Assembly: GCA_045649485.1 (NCBI GenBank)
Contig: JAZRPZ010000084.1
Coordinates: 1 to 10,022 of the forward strand
Direction: 5' to 3'
Origin: RUG11247 sp045649485
GTDB taxonomy: Bacteria; Bacillota; Clostridia; Christensenellales; Aristaeellaceae
DNA: 10,022 nt
Shown here: positions 5,197 through 10,022 of the stretch, piece after piece
How the letters are laid out: every line of letters starts with the position of its first letter
How positions within the stretch are numbered: position 1 is the stretch's first letter
Notes under the pieces: model-generated
What the model was told of the DNA's origin: nothing
What the model saw: the letters and a program-made list of their open reading frames with translations, nothing else
Database searches by the model: none
Program-made: the position numbers and the translations under genes

Positions 5197-6225
5197 CTAA
5201 TAGTGCATTACAAACTCGCCGCGATGGCCTTCGAGGGAGGCATCGTTGCGGGTGCAGTACAGGATTATTCCCTTGTCGGGTATCGCGGAATACACCTTAT
5301 TCATATCGTTCAGATGGGGCTGAGAGAGGTCCACACCGGTGAGATAGGGTATCTCTGCCAGCTTTTCAACAAAGTGATCGCCTCTTCCGCAGAAATGGAC
5401 GATGCCGCCTCCGTAATATCTGAGCAATTCTCCGTCATACGGCATTATGTATTCTTCAAAGAAGTCGGGAGAAAGGTTCATGGCGCTATCGTCGCGCACA
5501 ACTATACCGCCGGGGGCAATTCTGCCGAAATAGCTGGTCGTGCCGTCCCACACAGGCAATATAGAATACCACTTATCAAACAGCGCCTTCATGGTGTCGG
5601 TTATCTTCCTCAAAAGCGCATGCACCTTGTCCGGTTCATCGTACAGCGCATAGAAAATATCGCTGCCCCAAAGAAGCTCGCAGTTGTCCATGGGCCCCTG
5701 ACCGTCGGGGGCATCCACGCGCACGTACGCCGCAATCTTGGGATACTTCGCGCGAATCTCCGCAAAACGTTCGGCTATGCGCATTATGGAAGGGCAGTTT
5801 CCCTTATCCATACCGGGCACGTCTGCATCCAATATCCTCTGAATTGCACTTTCGCCCATGGGATACACGTTAGGCAGAGTATCCATCTCATACGGCATAA
5901 CGAAACGCTTTGCACCAAACATGGACGCGATATTTCCCACGCCGTAATTGGCGCGGATTATCATGGGCATATCCGAAGGCGTTGTCATGGCGACGTGGCA
6001 TCTCTCCAGCTGCGAAAGTATCATCAGATCCTCGTCAGCCAGCGCATCGTTCACGTTTATATGTTTCCATTCGATTCCCGCAGGGGAATATTTGCGCACA
6101 GGCGGTACGAAAGGCGCCCGGCGGTTTCTGCAAAAAGCAAAATCCCGCCAGGCGTCGTATATCGCCTGCTCCTGCGTTTCATCCAGCCTGCGCTCGATAT
6201 CTTCGATATAGGGCGTAAGATTCAT
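5197..6225 (-). CDS. URO-D-fold protein with H-x-C...C zinc-type motif (methyltransferase-like)
   Basis: This 342-residue protein is of the uroporphyrinogen-decarboxylase fold, a TIM-barrel family that includes heme HemE and corrinoid/cobalamin methyltransferases such as MtaA. The HemE signature RQAGRYLPEY is not present, so a role in heme synthesis is unlikely. Instead VHFCG (His277, Cys279) and ILYC (Cys324) form the H-x-C...C pattern that binds zinc in MtaA-type enzymes. Other family marks are WDGTTSYFGRI (226-236) and LSPDFFEEYIMPY (251-263). A methyl-transfer or related role on an unknown substrate is inferred. The start is set by GGAGGT eight bases before the ATG at 6225, and a TTG at 6246 in frame lacks such a site. 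It follows the M18 aminopeptidase gene by 33 nt and probably shares its promoter. No corrinoid protein gene is nearby. Confidence 0.8.
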   Translation of the reverse strand: MNLTPYIEDIERRLDETQEQAIYDAWRDFAFCRNRRAPFVPPVRKYSPAGIEWKHINVNDALADEDLMILSQLERCHVAMTTPSDMPMIIRANYGVGNIASMFGAKRFVMPYEMDTLPNVYPMGESAIQRILDADVPGMDKGNCPSIMRIAERFAEIRAKYPKIAAYVRVDAPDGQGPMDNCELLWGSDIFYALYDEPDKVHALLRKITDTMKALFDKWYSILPVWDGTTSYFGRIAPGGIVVRDDSAMNLSPDFFEEYIMPYDGELLRYYGGGIVHFCGRGDHFVEKLAEIPYLTGVDLSQPHLNDMNKVYSAIPDKGIILYCTRNDASLEGHRGEFVMHY

Positions 6226-6258
6226 AATTACCTCCGCAGAGAGCAATCTTTATTATTC

Positions 6259-7650
6259 TCAGGCCTGTGCTGCATCCAGCATGAATGCCTTATATGCCTT
6301 TACTGCCTCGTACAGGTCAGCCTTGTCGATGACCTCGAGGGGTGCGTGCATGGAGAGGACCGGTACGCCGGAATCGATAACTTCCATGCCGTACAGAGCG
6401 CAGATGTAAGCGATGGTTCCGCCGCCGCCAACGTCTACCTTGCCCAGCTCAGCGGTCTGCCAGGAGATATCATTATCCGCCATGATCTTGCGCAGGCGGG
6501 CGATAAACTCGGCGTTGGCATCATTGGAGCCGGACTTGCCGCGGGAACCGGTGAACTTATTGTAGCATACGCCGTTGCCCAGGATGGCAGCGTTCTTCTT
6601 CTCGAAAGCGGAAGCATACAGAGGATCGTAGCCGGCGCTTACGTCGCAGGAGAGCATGCGGCTGTTGGCCATTGCGCGGCGCAGCTTCAGTTCGGAATAA
6701 TCGCCGGTGAGGCCGATGAGTTCTGCCATAGCGTTTTCGAAATACAGAGCCTTTGCACCGGTAGCGCCTACGGAGCCGATCTCTTCCTTATCGGAGAGCA
6801 GGCAGCAGCAGGTGTATGCGGGTACTGCGGGCAGATCCAGGATAGCTTCAACGGAAGCATATGCGCATACACGGTCGTCATGGCCGTAGCCCAGGATCAT
6901 GCTGCGGTCGAGGCCGTAATCACGGGCCTTGTCTGCGGGAACGACTTCGATCTCGGCAGAGATCATGTCTTCCTCTTCAATGTCGTACTTTTCCTTCAGG
7001 ATCTTCAGTACGCCTGCCAGCACAGCGTTCTTCTCTTCGCCGTCAAGGGGCTTGCCGCCCATCATGATATCCAGACCTTCGCCGGAGATGACTTCGGAAG
7101 CCTTCTTGCTCATCTGGTCGCCGGACAGGTGGATCAGCAGATCGGAGATACCTACAACGGGATCATCTGCATCTTCACCGATTACGATGTTCACAACGGT
7201 GCCGTCGGTCTTGGCTACAACGCCGTGCAGTGCCAGAGCGCGGGCTACCCAGTGGAACTTCTTGATGCCGCCATAGTAATGGGTATCGGCATATGCAAAG
7301 CCGTTATCCTCATAGAAGGGGTTCTGCTTGATGTCGATACGGGGTGAGTCAACGTGGCTGCCCACGATGTTGATGCCTTCCTCAAGGGACTTTTCGCCCA
7401 TGTGGAACAGCATGATGGCCTTGCCCATCACGTTTACATAAACCTTATCGCCGGGAACCAGCTTCTTGCCGGCCTTGATGGCGTCGTTCAGGTCGATATA
7501 ACCTGCGGCCTTTGCCATTTCAACGGTCTCGGTAACGCATTCGCGCTCGGTCTTGCCGTTGTCCAGATAATTGCGATATTTCTTGCTGATCTCTTCGAGC
7601 TTTGCGAGAGCAGCAGCGTCATACTTCTTCCATGCGTTGGTTCTTTCCAT
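6259..7650 (-). CDS. M18-family metallo-aminopeptidase
   Basis: This 463-residue cytoplasmic di-zinc aminopeptidase releases N-terminal residues (often acidic or hydrophobic) from peptides. The metal and catalytic residues of the family are all visible: His99 in GSHVDSPR, the bridging Asp258 in GHDDR, the catalytic pair Glu289/Glu290 in SDKEEIGSVGATG, Asp336 in SCDVSAGYD, and His435 in SMHAPLE. HYYGGIKKFHW (124-134) is also typical of the bacterial M18 branch. The length fits the family. GGAGGAATTTACA stands before the ATG, confirming the start. A perfect-consensus promoter lies 36 bases upstream and predicts high expression. It heads a two-gene unit with the URO-D-fold gene. The opposite strand carries a 760-codon open frame that is a by-product of this gene's codon use. 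Confidence 0.95.
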   Translation of the reverse strand: MERTNAWKKYDAAALAKLEEISKKYRNYLDNGKTERECVTETVEMAKAAGYIDLNDAIKAGKKLVPGDKVYVNVMGKAIMLFHMGEKSLEEGINIVGSHVDSPRIDIKQNPFYEDNGFAYADTHYYGGIKKFHWVARALALHGVVAKTDGTVVNIVIGEDADDPVVGISDLLIHLSGDQMSKKASEVISGEGLDIMMGGKPLDGEEKNAVLAGVLKILKEKYDIEEEDMISAEIEVVPADKARDYGLDRSMILGYGHDDRVCAYASVEAILDLPAVPAYTCCCLLSDKEEIGSVGATGAKALYFENAMAELIGLTGDYSELKLRRAMANSRMLSCDVSAGYDPLYASAFEKKNAAILGNGVCYNKFTGSRGKSGSNDANAEFIARLRKIMADNDISWQTAELGKVDVGGGGTIAYICALYGMEVIDSGVPVLSMHAPLEVIDKADLYEAVKAYKAFMLDAAQA

Positions 7651-7685
7651 TGTAAATTCCTCCGGTCGTAAAATACTTATATATG

Positions 7686-7714
7686 ATTATAGTTTATCAT
7701 GCATTTAATGTCAA
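7686..7714 (-). promoter_or_regulatory. Perfect-consensus sigma-A promoter for the M18 aminopeptidase operon
   Basis: On the minus strand TTGACA (complement of 7709-7714), a 17-bp spacer and TATAAT (complement of 7686-7691) match the consensus exactly. The stop codon TGA of the upstream phosphorylase gene lies inside the -35. A start near 7679 leaves about 29 nt of leader with a GGAGG site. Confidence 0.85.
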
Positions 7715-8508
7715 TCGGCATTCGCAGCGATTTTGATCACTTCGGGAATGCTTACGGTGCGGCATTCGTCGAAATTCCTGCGCTGCTCGGGTGTGCGCTG
7801 CACAAGGGGCACGCCGCTTGCGGAATTATCGGATACGCACATCAGCGCAATTCCCTTTTTGCCGATGATCTCAAGGCACTCGTAGAAAGCAGCGGTCTCC
7901 ATTTCAATGAGTTCCGCGCCTGTAGCCTTTATTTCATCAAGATGGGCATATTCGCAGATGATGGAATCGGTGCAGAACGTGCGGCGCTTCTCTATTTTTA
8001 TGCCGCTCTTTTCTGCCTTTGCGATCACTTCATCTATATAATCCATGCATCCGGGAACTACCGTACGCCCAAAATTCGTCGCGTCAAGCTTCTCCCGCAG
8101 ATAAAGCGATGCTCCGTCATAACCATAGGATTCAAGAGGAGTGCAGAATTCGCCTATTTCGATATCCGCCTTCAGTGCGCCCACAGCGCCCACGAAAATA
8201 ATTTTTTCTGTAACGGATTCCGCAGCCGCAAGCACCGCATCAATAACATTGCTTGAACTGATGCCGCATTTTATCCACGCGAAACGCATGCCGTCCATAT
8301 GCACTATATAACTGGTATAGCCCGTCTTATCGGCAATGATCTCGATTTCCTTTTCCCTTTTTGCCAGAATCTTTTCGGGAATCCAACCGGGCGCAACTAT
8401 GATCGCATCAAACTTCTCCGCAGAAGATATTCCGTATACAGCTTTCAGAAAATCATCGCTCCGATTATATCGCTTAGCCTTTTCGAGTATTTCGGTAATA
8501 TTCAACAT
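7711..8508 (-). CDS. Nucleoside phosphorylase-family protein (PNP/UDP type 1)
   Basis: This 265-residue protein is of the phosphorylase superfamily that splits nucleosides with phosphate, giving a free base and (deoxy)ribose-1-phosphate for salvage. FVGAVGAL (residues 105-112) is the glycine-rich phosphate-region strand. ELIEMETAAFYE (199-210) is the sugar-binding signature with the M-E-x-x-A core. VSDN (225-228) supplies the Asp usually placed near the base. The N-terminal ~75 residues, including VAPGWIPEKILAKRE, are less typical of known uridine or purine phosphorylases, so substrate choice is open and related hydrolases are possible. The ATG lies two bases after the HAD gene stop, with only a weak site (TTGGTGA) inside that gene, so translation is probably coupled. 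No terminator follows. The next promoter begins within its stop codon. Confidence 0.82.
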   Translation of the reverse strand: MLNITEILEKAKRYNRSDDFLKAVYGISSAEKFDAIIVAPGWIPEKILAKREKEIEIIADKTGYTSYIVHMDGMRFAWIKCGISSSNVIDAVLAAAESVTEKIIFVGAVGALKADIEIGEFCTPLESYGYDGASLYLREKLDATNFGRTVVPGCMDYIDEVIAKAEKSGIKIEKRRTFCTDSIICEYAHLDEIKATGAELIEMETAAFYECLEIIGKKGIALMCVSDNSASGVPLVQRTPEQRRNFDECRTVSIPEVIKIAANAD

Positions 8509-8510
8509 CG

Positions 8511-9263
8511 TTATTCACCAAGTACATATTTATCTATCATTACGGCAACGCCGTCATTCTCACAGGTCTCGGTAACAACATCGGCTTCCGCTTTCACATG
8601 GTCGGGGGCATTTCCCATTGCAACACCCAGCCCTGCATAGCGAATCATGGGCAGGTCGTTGCTGCCGTCACCGATGCCGATGCAATCTTTCTGCGGTATT
8701 CCTATATAATCAAGTACATGCTGTATACCGGTGGCTTTGGTAACGCCCTTTTTGACTATGTCGGAATAATGGCCCATATCAAAGACTTCAAATCCCGCAA
8801 AAAGTTCGGGATCACTCTGTGCAACGCCTGCGCCGTCGATGGCTATCTTGGAAATCGATTCATTTTCGAAGCCTGCATCAAGTTCCTCGTAGCTTCCCAC
8901 CTGTGTAAAATAAGTCCTGTCGGAATTAATGCTCAGAATCGTGTTTTTACCCTCGAAATGGCTGGGGCTTCCCGTCTTGCAGACGTGCTTTGCAATGCCG
9001 CGCAACTCTTCCCTGCCGAACTCTTCCTTATATATAGTCTCACCGTTTACTTCACAATGCATGCCGCAGGCGTATACACATCCGTCAAGATAATCCACAC
9101 CGCGCAGAATCTGCGGCAGATAACTCTTTGAACGGCCGGTGCATATAAAGAACATATGCCCTTTTTCCCTTGCGGTATTTATTGCCGATATTACACGCTC
9201 AGAGACTTTACTGCCGTGAATAAGGGTGCCGTCTATATCCATAAATACAGCTTTTCTGCTCAT
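8511..9263 (-). CDS. Cof-type HAD-IIB family phosphatase
   Basis: This 250-residue haloacid-dehalogenase-type phosphatase of the Cof subfamily usually hydrolyses sugar phosphates or cofactor phosphates in the cytoplasm. Motif I is DIDGT (Asp9 nucleophile, Asp11 acid/base). Motif II is Thr42 in ICTGRS. Motif III is Lys176 in KGVTKATG. Motif IV is GDGSNDLPMI with Asp199 and Asp203. A C2-type cap of roughly residues 80-170 lies between motifs II and III. The HAD-IIB ending MGNAPDHVKAEADVVT is clear. The specific substrate is unknown. A weak purine-rich site (AAAGAGAT) precedes the ATG. It is first in a two-gene unit with the phosphorylase, which suggests a shared role in nucleoside or sugar-phosphate turnover, and it lies just behind the terminator of the rRNA operon. 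Confidence 0.92.
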   Translation of the reverse strand: MSRKAVFMDIDGTLIHGSKVSERVISAINTAREKGHMFFICTGRSKSYLPQILRGVDYLDGCVYACGMHCEVNGETIYKEEFGREELRGIAKHVCKTGSPSHFEGKNTILSINSDRTYFTQVGSYEELDAGFENESISKIAIDGAGVAQSDPELFAGFEVFDMGHYSDIVKKGVTKATGIQHVLDYIGIPQKDCIGIGDGSNDLPMIRYAGLGVAMGNAPDHVKAEADVVTETCENDGVAVMIDKYVLGE

Positions 9264-9283
9264 AATTGCATCTCTTTCATATC

Positions 9284-9314
9284 AGTATACTGTTCGGTTA
9301 TAAAAGTATAGCAA
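9284..9314 (-). promoter_or_regulatory. Possible promoter for the HAD/phosphorylase pair
   Basis: On the minus strand, TTGCTA (complement of 9309-9314) and TATACT (complement of 9284-9289) are 19 bp apart, which is long. A second TATACT (complement of 9305-9310) lacks a good -35. A promoter is needed here because a terminator precedes the gene, but the exact elements are uncertain. Confidence 0.35.
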
Positions 9315-9340
9315 AAAGCACCTGCATTCGCAAGTGCTCT
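9312..9340 (-). terminator. Intrinsic terminator of the rRNA operon
   Basis: On the minus strand AGCACTTGC and GCAGGTGCT (9338-9330 and 9325-9317) make a 9-bp stem with one G-U and loop GAAT, followed by TTTTT. It begins about 12 bases after the 5S 3' end, the usual place for an rrn terminator. Confidence 0.88.
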
Positions 9341-9349
9341 TTTTCTTGA

Positions 9350-9467
9350 ATCCGGCGACGTCCTACTCTCCCGGGCCGTTTCCAGCCAAGTACCATCAGC
9401 GTGCTGAGGCTTAACTTCTGTGTTCGGTATGGGAACAGGTGGATCCCTCAGGCTATTATCACCGGAA
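9350..9467 (-). rRNA. rrf: 5S ribosomal RNA, operon copy
   Basis: This is the last gene of the rRNA operon, transcribed leftwards after 23S. It carries the conserved core CCATACCGAACACAGAAG and the same helix I (UCCGGUGAU with GUCGCCGGA) as the solitary copy. The two differ at one base (9373). It is followed by an intrinsic terminator. It lies about 130 bases from the 23S 3' end with no tRNA between. The ends are approximate and set from helix I. Confidence 0.96.
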
Positions 9468-9599
9468 ATCTTATTCAGGTTTTCGAATGGTTTCCCATTC
9501 GCACCTTCAAAACTACACAGGAATTGACCTTGAGTCTTCAACAACTAACTTCTCTTCGTTCTTTCGAACTTCGCGTTGTCACAATGGTTGGCTTTGCTA
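9468..9599 (-). other. 23S-5S internal spacer with processing-type hairpins
   Basis: No tRNA or open frame is present. On the minus strand CGAATGG-GAAA-CCATTCG (9501-9484) is a perfect 7-bp stem closed by a GNRA tetraloop. Nearer the 23S end, ACAAC and GTTGT (9579-9575 and 9545-9541) bracket a smaller GTTC-GAAA-GAAC stem (9569-9558). These are likely RNase processing signals, an inference from their position. Confidence 0.6.

Positions 9600-10022
<423 letters not shown>

Noticed and set aside
5193..5207. Small palindrome TGCAC/GTGCA at the end of the URO-D gene as a terminator
   Set aside because: The stem is 5 bp, contains the stop codon and lacks a U-tract.
5065..7347. A 760-codon open frame on the plus strand
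   Set aside because: It runs antisense to the URO-D-fold and M18 genes and through the solitary 5S gene. Both real genes have ribosome binding sites and complete family motifs, while the antisense translation shows no domain and has shadow-like composition.

Overview
The window looks like two pieces of DNA of different origin joined at about 1483-1490. Bases 1 to ~1485 are strongly AT-rich with lysine/isoleucine-rich proteins, as in a low-GC Bacillota or Mollicutes-like genome. The rest has a balanced to moderately GC-rich composition with GCC/CTG/CGC-type codons. Its purine-rich AGGAGG ribosome binding sites, sigma-A-type promoters, DUF4250 protein and 5S/23S sequences suggest an uncultured Clostridia-type Bacillota. 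Two unrelated genes, uvrC on the minus strand and a UvrD-type helicase on the plus strand, both lose their 5' ends at the same point. The simplest reading is a chimeric contig, so the left 1.48 kb should not be interpreted as linked to the rest.

Left piece: a short C-terminal tail of an unrecognised protein (2-100), its terminator, a clean promoter, a GNAT-like acetyltransferase (242-775) with terminator, and the C-terminal half of uvrC (minus).

Right piece, plus strand: the C-terminal part of a UvrD-family helicase is followed by an alpha/beta-hydrolase esterase. Then comes an RpiB/LacAB-type sugar-phosphate isomerase with its own extended -10 promoter. Behind it lies a 24-codon leader peptide gene rich in Trp, His, Tyr and Phe, followed by a three-way RNA switch (pause hairpin, antiterminator, 19-bp terminator), then a class I SAM methyltransferase. 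This has the layout of a ribosome-mediated attenuator and is the most interesting item in the window, because the gene behind it is a methyltransferase and not an amino-acid biosynthesis gene.

Right piece, minus strand, in order of transcription from the right edge: the 3' end of a 23S rRNA gene, a spacer without tRNA, a 5S rRNA and an intrinsic terminator (an rrn operon end). Next are a Cof-type HAD phosphatase and a nucleoside-phosphorylase-family protein, 2 nt apart. A perfect-consensus promoter (TTGACA, 17 bp, TATAAT) then drives an M18 aminopeptidase and a URO-D-fold protein carrying an H-x-C...C zinc-type motif. Last comes a second, solitary 5S rRNA gene, nearly identical to the operon copy, with its own TATAAT promoter inside an inverted repeat. 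It is followed by a hairpin, a small DUF4250 protein and a terminator shared with the convergent methyltransferase.

Apart from likely operon partners (HAD/phosphorylase, M18/URO-D), the genes do not form one obvious pathway. The region reads as ordinary chromosomal housekeeping and metabolic DNA next to an rRNA operon.
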